Below the pieces are notes generated by a model, which was not told the origin of the DNA, ran no database searches, and saw nothing but the letters and a program-made list of their open reading frames with translations. 64,000 bases of DNA from the NCBI GenBank assembly GCA_022821985.1, contig JAJECP010000024.1, positions 1 through 64,000 of the forward strand, read 5' to 3'. A program made the position numbers and the translations under genes. Positions 26,040 to 34,605 of the stretch are shown in pieces. Source of the stretch: Acidimicrobiia bacterium. GTDB lineage: Bacteria > Actinomycetota > Acidimicrobiia > Acidimicrobiales > Poriferisodalaceae. Numbering within the stretch: position 1 is the stretch's first letter; every line of letters begins with the position of its first letter.

Positions 26040-28301
26040 CTAGGTCCGCAGAACGCGCCAGATCTTCTCGGGAGTCAGCGGCAGATCCAGGTGCTCGACG
26101 CCGAACGGCGCCAGCGCATCGAGCACTGCACTGTGGATGGCCGGGGTTGCCACCACCGTCCCGGACTCGCCGAGGCCCTTGACGCCCAGCGGGTTGAGCG
26201 GCGAGGGCGTCACAGTCTCATGGGACTCGAAGTACGGCAGCTCCGCTGCTGACGGCAGGGCGTAGTCGGCCAGCCCGACCGTCATGGGAATGCCATCGTC
26301 GTCGTAGTGCATCTCCTCGTAGAGCGCGGCACCGACTGCCAGCGCCAAGCCGCCGTGTACCTGACCGTGAGCCAGCTCCGGTTGCAGGATCACGCCGGCG
26401 TCGTCGACGCTCAGCAAGCGCCGCACCTGCACTTCGCCGGTAGCAGTGTCGACTTCCACGGCGGCTACGCACGCGCCGAATGAGAACGAGCCGGCGCCGC
26501 CTTCGGGCCGGAAGTGGTGGTCGACGCTGAGCTCGCCGTGACCGGCCAGGTCGGCCCAGCCGAGCGAGCGGGCCGGGGTGCCCACCACGTGGAACAACCC
26601 GCGGTCGGTATCCAGCACGACATCGTCGGGATCGGCTTCGAGCAGCTCGGCTGCGCGCTCACGGGCCGCTGCCACCAGGTCGATGGCGGCTCCGTGGGCG
26701 GCTGAGCCACCGAGCTGTGCCGAGCGGGACCCGATGGTCCCCCCGCCGATGGGCGAGCGATCGGAGTCGTCGTGGGAAATGACGATCTGGTCGACGTCGA
26801 GGCCGAGCTGGTCGGCCACGATCGGGGCGAAGGTGGTCTCATGCCCTTGCCCGTGGGGCGACGTGCCCACGACGACGTCGACGGTGCCGTCGTCGAGCAG
26901 CAGTGCTGTCGCCCGCTCGCCTTCGCCGCCGCCAGTGATCTCGGTAGTACAGCTCACGCCAATACCGAGCACGGTGTCGTCGTGCCCGCTTGCGCGGCGG
27001 GCGGCCTGTTCGGCCCGCAAGCCCTCGTAGTCGGCCAGCTCCGCCGCTTTGGCCAGGGCTTCGGGATAGTTGCCGCTGTCATAGGTGGCACCCACGGCAG
27101 TGCGATACGGGAACCTGTCGGCTGGCACAAGATTGGCAAGGCGCACCCCGAGCGGGTCACGGCCGATTGCTGCGGCAAACCGATCGACCGCCCGCTCGAT
27201 GGAGCACGCCGCCTCGGGCCGGCCAGCGCCCCGGAACGCCACGGTCGGCGTGGTGCTGGTAACCACCGAGGTACCGCGCAACGTGGCGTGCGCAATGTCG
27301 TACACGCCGGTGCCGCTGTTGCGAAGGTTGTTGGTGACGTTGGTGCCCATCGCCGGATAGGCCCCGCTGTCTTGGAGGGCATCGACCGCGTAAGCCACGA
27401 TGGTGCCGTCGCGGTCGCCGCCGATGCGGATGCGATGGCGCGACGCCCGCCCGTGGCCCATCGCAAGGGAGGCCTCTGAGCGGGTCTGCGCCCAGCGGAT
27501 CGGTCGGCCCAGCTCGCGGGCCGCCCACGCCACAGCGACATCCTCGGGGTAGCAGCCCCAACCGCCTTTGGCGCCAAAGCCACCGCCGACATCGGGCGAG
27601 ATAGCTCGCACTGTGCCCGGTTCGAGGCCCAGCAGCGTCTCGATGACGTGCTTGGCGCCGGCAGGCCGCTGCGAGCACACCCACGCCGTGCAGCGGCCGT
27701 CGGTACCCCAGGCCGCAGCGCCAGCCAGTGGCTCGATCGGATGCGGGCCGAGCCGTGGATGGACGAGATCGAATTCGACGGTCACGTCGCAGCCGTCCCA
27801 TACCCCCCTAGGGATCGGGTCGAGCTCCCAGGCCAGGGCGACGTTCGTACCGGCATGCTCGTGAAGCAGCGTCTCGCCTGCAAGGCTGGCGTCAAGGTCC
27901 ACCACTGGCGGCAGCGGCTCGTAGTCGACGATGACGAACTCGGCGGCGTCGGTTGCCGCCGCACGGGTCTCGGCGATCACCATGGCGATGGGCTCACCGA
28001 CGAATCGGACCGTGTCGTAGGCCATGAGCGGTCGCCACAGGTCGCGGTTCATTGATGGCAGCCGCGGCGGAAACGGCCAGCCGTCCACGTCGGGTCCGAG
28101 GTACACGGCGATCACGCCGTCGGATTGGCGAGCTTCGGTCACATCGACCGAGGCGAGACGCGCATGGGCTTCAGCCGACCGCACGAACACGGCTTGCGCT
28201 GCACCTGCTAGTTCGGGGACGTACAGCCCGTCGATGAACGTGCTCTGGCCACGCAGCAGCGGCTCGTCTTCCCGCCGTCCCTCGAATGGTGTGTCGGCCA
28301 C
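26040..28301 (-). CDS. Molybdopterin-dependent hydroxylase large subunit (CO/xanthine dehydrogenase family)
   Basis: A 753-residue molybdenum-binding subunit. N-terminal LLRGQSTFIDGL and the a/b hammerhead YDTVRFVGEPIAMVIAET are followed by GGGFGAKGG, the Mo-site loop AFRGAGRPEA and the C-terminal GLGESGTV with the catalytic Glu. The loop lacks the Cys of true aerobic CO dehydrogenase (AYRCSFR), so this is a form II-like hydroxylase acting on a purine, aldehyde or N-heterocycle. The FAD and [2Fe-2S] subunits usually encoded beside it are absent here. Confidence 0.9.
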   Translation of the reverse strand: MADTPFEGRREDEPLLRGQSTFIDGLYVPELAGAAQAVFVRSAEAHARLASVDVTEARQSDGVIAVYLGPDVDGWPFPPRLPSMNRDLWRPLMAYDTVRFVGEPIAMVIAETRAAATDAAEFVIVDYEPLPPVVDLDASLAGETLLHEHAGTNVALAWELDPIPRGVWDGCDVTVEFDLVHPRLGPHPIEPLAGAAAWGTDGRCTAWVCSQRPAGAKHVIETLLGLEPGTVRAISPDVGGGFGAKGGWGCYPEDVAVAWAARELGRPIRWAQTRSEASLAMGHGRASRHRIRIGGDRDGTIVAYAVDALQDSGAYPAMGTNVTNNLRNSGTGVYDIAHATLRGTSVVTSTTPTVAFRGAGRPEAACSIERAVDRFAAAIGRDPLGVRLANLVPADRFPYRTAVGATYDSGNYPEALAKAAELADYEGLRAEQAARRASGHDDTVLGIGVSCTTEITGGGEGERATALLLDDGTVDVVVGTSPHGQGHETTFAPIVADQLGLDVDQIVISHDDSDRSPIGGGTIGSRSAQLGGSAAHGAAIDLVAAARERAAELLEADPDDVVLDTDRGLFHVVGTPARSLGWADLAGHGELSVDHHFRPEGGAGSFSFGACVAAVEVDTATGEVQVRRLLSVDDAGVILQPELAHGQVHGGLALAVGAALYEEMHYDDDGIPMTVGLADYALPSAAELPYFESHETVTPSPLNPLGVKGLGESGTVVATPAIHSAVLDALAPFGVEHLDLPLTPEKIWRVLRT

Positions 28302-28458
28302 CGCCGCAACGTAGCTCCCCCGGCCTCGCCTATCGGCTCAGCCTCTTGCGGCAACCGCCGCTATCGGAGCGAGCCACCCGAATCGGGAACACCGCAGTTC
28401 GGCATGCAATGATCGACGGCGCACATCGGCACCGCACGTCGACGGATCGGAGCAAGTG

Positions 28459-29640
28459 ATGGGGATCGAACTCGACACCAGGGGCGGCCCGACAGGCGGG
28501 CCGTACTACGAAGACTTCGAGGGCTTCAACATGCCTGAGCCGCCAGGCCACGGGAGTCGGCGGATCCCGCGTGGAGATTTTCCCACCGGTCCTGAGGTCG
28601 GCACCCGATTGCCCGACATCGTGGCGACTGACCAGGCCGGCCGCTTGGTCGATGTGCACGCCGACCGGGCAGGCCAGCCTGCCGTGGTGGTCTTCTACCG
28701 CTCGGCTGTGTGGTGACCGCCGTGCCGCACCCAGCTGGTCGAGCTGGAACGAGGCATGGACGCCTACCGGGCAGCGGGCGTCCGGCTGTATGCGCTGAGC
28801 TATGACGAACCCGATGCGCTGGCTGACTACGCGGAGGCCCACGACACCACGTTCACGCTGCTGTCGGACCCCGACAGCGAGGTGATCACGTCGTTCGGGA
28901 TCCTCAACACGCTGATCCCGCCCGACGACCACCCGTGGTACGGCCTTCCGTTCCCGGGGTCGTACGTGATCGATGCAGACGGGATCGTCGTGGCGAAGTT
29001 CTTCGAGCACAACTTCGCAATTCGTTCCGGTCCTGAGCAACTGCTCGCAGCCGCGCTGGGCCAGGAGTTCGAGGTGCCTGCACCGGGTGGCAGCGAACCG
29101 GCCGACCGGGTCTCCGTGGATGTGCGGATCGACGGGGATCGGCTGCCGATGGGCGTGACCCGCCAGATCGTTGCCACGTTCCGGGTTCCCCAAGGTCAGC
29201 ACCTGTACGGCGAGCCTGTACCCGACGGCTTGGTGGCCGCAGCAATCGAGCTCGACGACAACGACGGGATCCTGTCCTATGAGCCGGTGACACCGCCGAC
29301 CGGGTCGCTCACGCTGTCCGGTTCGGGCGACACGCTTGCCGTGTACGAGGGCGATGTCGTCTTGCGGCTGCCGGTTGCACAGAACGCACGGAACATGCAG
29401 AAGGATGACGACGGACGCTTCGTCACCATCAGCGGTCAGGTCCGTTGGCAGGCCTGCGACGACGTCGAGTGCTTTCTTCCCGAGTCGATGCCCTTCAGCT
29501 TCCGGGTCGAAGCCGGCTTCCCGGTGCTCGGCGACATGGGCCCCGGCGTCGGCCGGGTGCCGGCAATGAACGGCGCCCAGCACTTCCAACGCCTGATCGA
29601 CCGCCGCGCCGGAACCGAGCCCAGGGACGAAGACCAGTGA
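28459..29640 (+). CDS. Selenoprotein: Sec-containing redoxin (UPPC) fused to a DsbD-N-like domain
   Basis: The frame starting at ATG 28459 (GGAGC upstream) runs to TGA 28714-28716 and resumes in the same frame with no shift to TGA 29638-29640, giving 393 residues if the first TGA is read as selenocysteine. Around it the protein reads FYRSAVW-U-P-P-C-RTQLVELE, where redoxin/AhpC-TSA relatives have W-C-x-x-C; U86 thus replaces the catalytic Cys and C89 is the resolving partner. Residues about 45-215 are a peroxiredoxin-like thioredoxin fold (LYALSYDEPDALADYAE, FPGSYVIDADGIV). Residues about 225-350 resemble the DsbD N-terminal domain, with a likely redox pair C333/C338 in QACDDVEC. No signal peptide is evident. 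The TGA overlaps by GTGA with the next gene. A nonsense pseudogene is the alternative, made unlikely by the exact Cys position and the hairpin. Confidence 0.85.
28714..28747 (+). promoter_or_regulatory. Sec UGA codon and bacterial SECIS-like hairpin
   Basis: TGA at 28714-28716 is followed, after 14 nt, by a perfect six-pair stem CCAGCT (28731-28736) / AGCTGG (28742-28747) enclosing the five-base loop GGTCG (28737-28741). Bacterial SECIS elements lie directly downstream of the Sec UGA inside the coding region. The E. coli fdhF element presents a GGUCU loop at nearly the same distance, recognised by SelB. G in the first two loop positions is the key conserved feature and is present. Confidence 0.8.
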
Positions 29641-30554
29641 CCGAACCCGCCGCCGCCAGCAACCCCTACAGCAGGGGTTGCGCCTGGGCGCAAGGTGAGC
29701 ACGTGCCGGTCGGCGAAGCCAAGATCTCACTGCTCGATGCTGGCTTCAGCCGGTCGGATGTCACCTATGACGTGGTTGCCGTGTGGGACGGGAAGTTCTT
29801 CCGTCTCGATGCGCACCTCGACCGGTTCGAGCGGAGCATGAAGCACCTCCACATGAACTTGGACCTCGACCGTGCCGGGATCTCAGAGATCCTGCACGAA
29901 TGCGTCCGGCGGTCGGGGCTGCGCGAGTCCTATGTCGAAATGATCGCGACGAGGGGCCGGCCGGGCCGGGGAGCCCGCGACCCGTGGACCTTCCAGAACC
30001 AGTTCTACGCCTACGCCATTCCCTACATCTGGATCGTCGAACCCGACAAGCAGGAGGCCGGTTCGCACCTGATCATCGCCCGGGACACTGTGCGCATTCC
30101 TGAGGCCTCCGTCGATCCGACGGTCAAGAACTTCCACTGGGGCGACCTGACACGTGGCGCCTTCGAAGCCCGTGAGCGTGGTGGCAGCACGGTGGTGCTG
30201 CCCGACCTCGACGGGAACCTCACCGAGGGACCCGGGTTCAACATCTTCCTCGTGGTCGATGGCGAACTCCGCACGCCCGATGCCGGTGTGCTGGAGGGCA
30301 TCACCCGACGGACCGTCCTCGATTTGGCCGCAGAGCTGGGACTGACCGCCCATGTGGCCCCGGTACCGGTCGCCGATGTCGGCCAGGCCGACGAGGCGTT
30401 CATGACCAGTACGGCGGGCGGAGTCATGCCGGTCACGTCAATCGATGGTCAGCCGCTGGGCGACGGCACCCCCGGCCCGATCACGATGCAGCTCCGGCAG
30501 GCCTACTGGGACGCACACGACGACCCTCGCTGGACAACGCCAATCGACTACTGA
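29637..30554 (+). CDS. Class IV aminotransferase, (R)-selective amine transaminase-like
   Basis: A 305-residue fold-type IV PLP enzyme starting at GTG 29637, overlapping the selenoprotein stop by 4 bp. Its order of motifs closely follows the Arthrobacter-type (R)-amine transaminase: ISLLDAGFSRSDVTYDVVAVW, FFRLDAHLDRF, the catalytic Lys in PTVKNFHWGDL (K164), and LTEGPGFNIF (E197), then TSTAGGVMPVT. Branched-chain and D-amino-acid aminotransferases share the fold, but VWDGKFFRLD and KNFHWGDL favour the amine-transaminase branch. Coupling to the selenoredoxin suggests co-expression; a functional link is not obvious. Confidence 0.85.
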   Translation: MTEPAAASNPYSRGCAWAQGEHVPVGEAKISLLDAGFSRSDVTYDVVAVWDGKFFRLDAHLDRFERSMKHLHMNLDLDRAGISEILHECVRRSGLRESYVEMIATRGRPGRGARDPWTFQNQFYAYAIPYIWIVEPDKQEAGSHLIIARDTVRIPEASVDPTVKNFHWGDLTRGAFEARERGGSTVVLPDLDGNLTEGPGFNIFLVVDGELRTPDAGVLEGITRRTVLDLAAELGLTAHVAPVPVADVGQADEAFMTSTAGGVMPVTSIDGQPLGDGTPGPITMQLRQAYWDAHDDPRWTTPIDY

Positions 30555-30598
30555 GTTGCCCGTGCGGCCCGTGATCGACGGAACCGGCGGTAGTTCTC

Positions 30599-31645
30599 TC
30601 AATCGCTGGCGAGCGAGACCACCTCGAACAGTGACTCGTAGCCGGCGAGGCCTGGCCGGTCGGTGCGCTGCGGGACGCGGAACAGGATGATCTCTGCGGT
30701 TAGGCCGGCGTATTCGGCGATGCGGCTGGCGCACTGGGCGGGCGTCCCGGTGATGGTCATGGTGTCGACGACCTCGTCGGGCACCAGTCCGATTGCTTCG
30801 CGCATCTGGCCTCGGGGCATCAACCGGGTTGCGGCATCGGCAAATTCGGCATAGCCGAGCTGGCGCAGTTGCGAGTCGTAGTACGGGTGCGGCACCGGAT
30901 GGAACAGCCCGCAGATGGTTGCTTTGGCCGCATTGCGGGCCAGCTCTTCGTCGTCATTGACGCTCAGGAATGACCCCATCAGGAACCCCACGCCGTCGGG
31001 GTCTCGGCCTGCCTCGCCAGCGGCCTGCTGCGCCGCGGGCCGGACGATGTCGCGCATGAACTCCACCGACGACATCACTCCGACGCCGACCCCGTCGGCC
31101 ACCTCGCCCGCGAGGCGGACCATCTTGGGTCCTGATGCCGACAGGTACACCGGTATCGACGGCCGCGTCGGCTCCCAGCTCGCCCGCCAGCGGATCCGGT
31201 GGTGCTCGCCTTCATAACGCACCGGTTCTCCCGCCCGACCGGCGACGGCGCTGCGGACGATCTCGATGTAATCGCGCAGCTTGCCGAGAGGCCGGAAGTC
31301 GTCGACGCCCATGTACCACTCGTTGAAGTGGCGGTTGCCGGTGCCGAGGCCCAGCGTGAACCGACCGCCGCTCATCTCGTCGAGGTCTCGGGCGGCGATC
31401 GCCGTGAGCCACGGCTCCCGGGCATAGGCATTGGCGATGTACGTGCCGACGGTTACTCGCTCAGTCGCAGCGATGACCGCAGCAGCCGAGACGAACGCGC
31501 TGCGCCCTGCCTCGACCGTGTACATCGAGTCCATCCCCGCGGCCTCGCCTTCGCGGGCCAACTCGACGAAGTCGGCCATCGTGTCCTCGAAGCCAAGCAG
31601 CAGCCCAAGCCCCGGCCCGCTGGGTGCGGCGTTGCCAACGTCCAT
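30599..31645 (-). CDS. LLM-class F420-dependent oxidoreductase
   Basis: A 348-residue luciferase-like TIM-barrel protein. LGLGTGNRHFNEWYMG, VGTYIANAYAREPWL and PVYLSASGPKMVRLAGEVADG are typical of the actinobacterial F420-dependent subgroup (TIGR03559/03617-like). It would transfer hydride from F420H2 to an unknown substrate. It is convergent with the transaminase gene and is the last chromosomal-type gene before the defence island. Confidence 0.86.
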   Translation of the reverse strand: MDVGNAAPSGPGLGLLLGFEDTMADFVELAREGEAAGMDSMYTVEAGRSAFVSAAAVIAATERVTVGTYIANAYAREPWLTAIAARDLDEMSGGRFTLGLGTGNRHFNEWYMGVDDFRPLGKLRDYIEIVRSAVAGRAGEPVRYEGEHHRIRWRASWEPTRPSIPVYLSASGPKMVRLAGEVADGVGVGVMSSVEFMRDIVRPAAQQAAGEAGRDPDGVGFLMGSFLSVNDDEELARNAAKATICGLFHPVPHPYYDSQLRQLGYAEFADAATRLMPRGQMREAIGLVPDEVVDTMTITGTPAQCASRIAEYAGLTAEIILFRVPQRTDRPGLAGYESLFEVVSLASD

Positions 31646-31677
31646 GAAATCTCCGTTTCGTTACGGACGATGTCCGT

Positions 31678-32520
31678 TCAGATCTCCGCGAATGTCGTGT
31701 CGTATTCGTTCGCCATCCGGGAGATCATTTCGTCGTAATGAAACGAGTCGCCGGGTTGCGGTGCCGGTGCATCCGTCACGAGCGTGAACGGCGTGCCGTC
31801 GTTCTTGCCGTTGATGACGACGACTCCGATGCCATCAAATCCGTTCTCCCGGACATTCGACCGTCGAGGCATCTCTGCCACCTTGGCAAGGGTGCGTTCG
31901 ACCGACCGCGGCTGGGGTTCTTCGGAGTAGACGAGCCCGCCTGAGAGGTCGCCCTTGTTCATGTCTGACGATGCGAATCGCCCTGCGGCGTTGATCATGA
32001 CGAAGCCCACGGCGAGCGCTTGGCGACTGGCTCCGTGGACGCAAAGGTGTGACGAATTCAACTCGTCGTAGAGCCGCGGCAACGCTCGGATGTGAGCAGT
32101 CATCGTTGCCTTGGCCTCAAGCGCGACCAGCACGGCGCCAACAGGACCGATCGGGCAGTCGGGCAGACCCGCTAGGCGACCGCGTTGCTCGGAGGTGAGC
32201 TCGATGTCGTGCTGCTCGACAAGGCGCGCGAACGTCCTGTGTGGATCGACGTCGCCTGTTGGGCGAGCGAGCACCAAATCCAGGTCCTTCTGCCTGCCTG
32301 TGGCGAAATCCCTCATCGTGTGATTGATGCCAAGCACAACCTGGCCGTCCGCCACGTGACGTCGAAGAAGGGCAGAAGTTTGGAGGAGGTCGAATGCGAC
32401 TCCCCAGCAGGCAACCTTGGAATGCCGATCACTGCGCGAGTGGTACTGCCAGTGGTTGCCGTACCTGTCGGTGATCGCGGCCCGTTGCAGCGAGGCAATG
32501 AGGATCTCAGGGCCGTCCAT
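31678..32520 (-). CDS. Probable type II restriction endonuclease
   Basis: A 280-residue protein I do not recognise as a named enzyme. It contains a PD-(D/E)XK-like arrangement: KDLDLVLARP (D79/D81) followed about 54 residues later by LVALEAKATM (E135-A-K137), in a context seen in restriction endonucleases. It lies 90 bp downstream of, and in the same direction as, a C5 DNA methyltransferase, the usual R-M pairing. The start ATG at 32520 has no evident ribosome site. The specificity cannot be read from sequence. Confidence 0.72.
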   Translation of the reverse strand: MDGPEILIASLQRAAITDRYGNHWQYHSRSDRHSKVACWGVAFDLLQTSALLRRHVADGQVVLGINHTMRDFATGRQKDLDLVLARPTGDVDPHRTFARLVEQHDIELTSEQRGRLAGLPDCPIGPVGAVLVALEAKATMTAHIRALPRLYDELNSSHLCVHGASRQALAVGFVMINAAGRFASSDMNKGDLSGGLVYSEEPQPRSVERTLAKVAEMPRRSNVRENGFDGIGVVVINGKNDGTPFTLVTDAPAPQPGDSFHYDEMISRMANEYDTTFAEI

Positions 32521-32610
32521 CGGGCACGAGCGTAGGTGGTGGCGTTCCTCGATTGCGGGCCAGAGACCTGACGCGGCCAGTGACGAGGTAACGAATGACG
32601 CTCTGCAGTA

Positions 32611-33915
32611 TCAGGCCGCGGCGAGCTCTTCCGCCATGTGCGCTGCATGTTCAGCGATGTCAACAATGAACTGGTCGACGAACCTCAGCGTGCTCCGCTG
32701 TGTGCGGCCGTAGAACCCTGCCGCCGCACGTGCCGAGAGCGGCGACGCCCGATCCAGATCCACGACGTTGGTGAGGTGCTGGTAGCGCGCCTGACGCGGC
32801 CACAAAGAAAGGTCCACGGCCCAGGCCTTTCCGTTGGCGCCATATGCCGCTGTCGGCCAGCGCTGCTCACGCAAGAGCGGTTGCCCATCAAGGAACGGCT
32901 GACCCGGATCCATGAGACGCTCCCCGACCCAGCGGGAGACACCGACTGTCACTGCGTTGCCGACGAGCTTCCACCGGATGCCCTCGCCGCGAGACATCTG
33001 TGCCGCAGGTGCAGTCCACCCGGCTTCGAACCCCTGCATGCGCTCCGCGTCCTCGATGCTGGGTGTGACGATGCGCAGGCCAGCGCGCCCACCAGGGTTC
33101 CAGATAGCCGGCGGCGATGGGATGCCGATCGTCGAGCCCCCCTTGAGCGTCGGCACGGCGTCCTTCGCCCAGCCGAGCCCCCGCAAGCCCTCAGTCCAAT
33201 AGAACCCGAATGCCTCATCCCCATAGTGGTCGTCATCAGGCTGACCCGCCTCATCCGCGAACAGCACGGAGCGCGGGTCAAGGTCGAGCGCAGCGAGGAA
33301 GATGACTCGCTGACGGCGTTGCGGCACGCCGGTGAACCTCGAGTCGACCAGCCGGTAGGCCCAGCGATAACCCAGCGCTTCGAGCTCATCAACGAGGTAC
33401 CGCATGGCCTCGCCTTTGTCGAGCACCAACATATTTCGCACGTTCTCCAGCATGAGCAGCGGAACGCGCCGGTCCCGGATGAGGCGGAACACCTCGGCAA
33501 CGAGCCCAGAAGCCTCTCCAGTGATGCCCTTCGTCCGTCCAGCCTGCGACAGGTCCGTGCACGGAAAGCCGGCAGCAACCAGATCGACATCGGGTAGCTG
33601 TTCGAGTTCCCGTACGTCGCCCACCAACGGCACACCGGGGAATCGCTCCGCCAGCACAGCCTGTGCCGGCTCCCACCACTCACAGAGCAGCTCTGTGGAC
33701 GCCCCCGCTTCGTGCAGCCCGACCTCGATTCCTCCGATGCCAGCGAACAGGCCAGCAACGCTCAGGGAACCGGGCTTCGACACGCCGCCCAAATTACACG
33801 CTTGGAACTCGGCGTCGACTGAGCGCCGCTGCACCTCCTGCGCATCGAAGAGAGCCCGCCGCATCGTCGTACGATAAGAACCGTCTGTGACACGATCCGT
33901 GAGGCTGCCGGTCAA
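32611..33915 (-). CDS. DNA (cytosine-5-)-methyltransferase
   Basis: A C5-methyltransferase of up to 434 residues. Motif I is GLFAGIGGIEVGL, motif IV GFPCTDLSQAG with the catalytic Cys, motif VI LLMLENVRNM, motif VIII PQRRQRVIFLA, and motif X near GNAVTVGVSRWVGE. It methylates cytosine to protect host DNA from the adjacent nuclease. The first 45 residues before SVAGLFAGIGG are poorly conserved in look, so the true start may be an internal ATG (MRRALFDAQ) or GTG (VSKPGSLS). It faces the HTH genes across a 454-bp AT-rich region. Confidence 0.93.
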   Translation of the reverse strand: MTGSLTDRVTDGSYRTTMRRALFDAQEVQRRSVDAEFQACNLGGVSKPGSLSVAGLFAGIGGIEVGLHEAGASTELLCEWWEPAQAVLAERFPGVPLVGDVRELEQLPDVDLVAAGFPCTDLSQAGRTKGITGEASGLVAEVFRLIRDRRVPLLMLENVRNMLVLDKGEAMRYLVDELEALGYRWAYRLVDSRFTGVPQRRQRVIFLAALDLDPRSVLFADEAGQPDDDHYGDEAFGFYWTEGLRGLGWAKDAVPTLKGGSTIGIPSPPAIWNPGGRAGLRIVTPSIEDAERMQGFEAGWTAPAAQMSRGEGIRWKLVGNAVTVGVSRWVGERLMDPGQPFLDGQPLLREQRWPTAAYGANGKAWAVDLSLWPRQARYQHLTNVVDLDRASPLSARAAAGFYGRTQRSTLRFVDQFIVDIAEHAAHMAEELAAA

Positions 33916-34129
33916 GAAGGCTTCCGCTAGCCAACTGCGAGTAGTCCTGCACAGCTAATCGGCCCGCGCCCTACATGTCCTGCCGCTAGGACACACGGCC
34001 TGAGTTTCCGCGCCCGTCGCATCGATCTCGGGCTGCGCGTCACGCCTGGCATGCGTCTCGCGCTGCTTCAAGCAGCGCTTGCACTGTCCACCGCACGCTT
34101 CGGCGTGAGAAGTGCGAACATTCGCTTGC

Positions 34130-34198
34130 TATGCAGTTGACCTACGGAGAAATCAAGTAAGATGAGCGATATAGTACATCGCTTGCTTCACTGCATAC
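34130..34198. promoter_or_regulatory. Nested inverted repeats, candidate operator
   Basis: Outer arms TATGCAGT (34130-34137) and ACTGCATA (34191-34198) are perfectly complementary and enclose inner arms AGCGAT (34166-34171) and ATCGCT (34179-34184). A TTGACC hexamer (34137-34142) with TAAGAT downstream lies between them, but its 15-bp spacing is short for a promoter. The layout suggests a regulated control region or cruciform. Confidence 0.4.
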
Positions 34199-34272
34199 TC
34201 TGACCAGTGAAAATAAGAGCCTGTTGCAGTACGTTTGTTCGATCGGTGGAAAACTGGTTTCATACCCCGCTC

Positions 34273-34288
34273 ACTGACCATAGTCAGT
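34273..34288. promoter_or_regulatory. Palindromic operator candidate, C-box-like
   Basis: ACTGAC-CATA-GTCAGT is a perfect 6-bp inverted repeat just before TATATGCTATTGT, which could serve as a -10 region for the HTH gene starting at 34370. The GAC...GTC core resembles controller-protein boxes of restriction-modification systems. Binding by one of the small HTH proteins downstream is inferred. Confidence 0.4.
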
Positions 34289-34369
34289 ATATGCTATTGT
34301 CCCTGCTCCTGTGGCCTATCGGATAGCCACTGCTAAGATTACACACTGCAGATTTGGAAAGGAACACTC

Positions 34370-34603
34370 GTGGACAAGTCCTCTGAGGTCAAACTGCTTG
34401 AATCGATCGACACGAAGCTTGGGGCTTTGGTTGCCATCCACACGCATCGACTTCTTATCGACGACCCCGATCTTGCGAAGCCGCGACCGCGGTCGATCGA
34501 CAAACTCCTACATGACGTCGGCCTCAGTCAGTCGGAGATTGCCCAGGTCCTCGGCAAGTCGCCTCAGGCTGTCAGTCAGGCGCTTGGTAGGGAGAAGAAG
34601 TAG
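34370..34603 (+). CDS. Small HTH DNA-binding protein (first of three)
   Basis: A 77-residue protein starting at GTG 34370 after GGAAAGGA. The C-terminal half has a helix-turn-helix, KLLHDVGLSQSEIAQVLGKSPQAVSQAL, like sigma-70 region 4 or a phage-type regulator; the N-terminal half is a charged helix. Size and position fit a controller-type regulator of the R-M island. The next gene begins 2 bp after its stop. Confidence 0.8.
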   Translation: MDKSSEVKLLESIDTKLGALVAIHTHRLLIDDPDLAKPRPRSIDKLLHDVGLSQSEIAQVLGKSPQAVSQALGREKK

Positions 34604-34605
34604 CC

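Larger units (their letters stand above)
33916..34369. other. AT-rich intergenic region with nested palindromes
   Basis: This is the only gene-free stretch over 300 bp. The part from about 34120 to 34370 is clearly richer in A+T than the rest of the window and has no convincing gene on either strand. It carries several perfect inverted repeats and a direct repeat (CGCTTGCT at 34123-34130 and 34181-34188). It separates the divergent R-M genes and HTH genes and should contain both promoters. Confidence 0.7.

Noticed and set aside
26040..28301. Aerobic carbon monoxide dehydrogenase (coxL)
   Set aside because: The active-site loop lacks the AYRCSFR Cys, and the coxM and coxS partners are missing.
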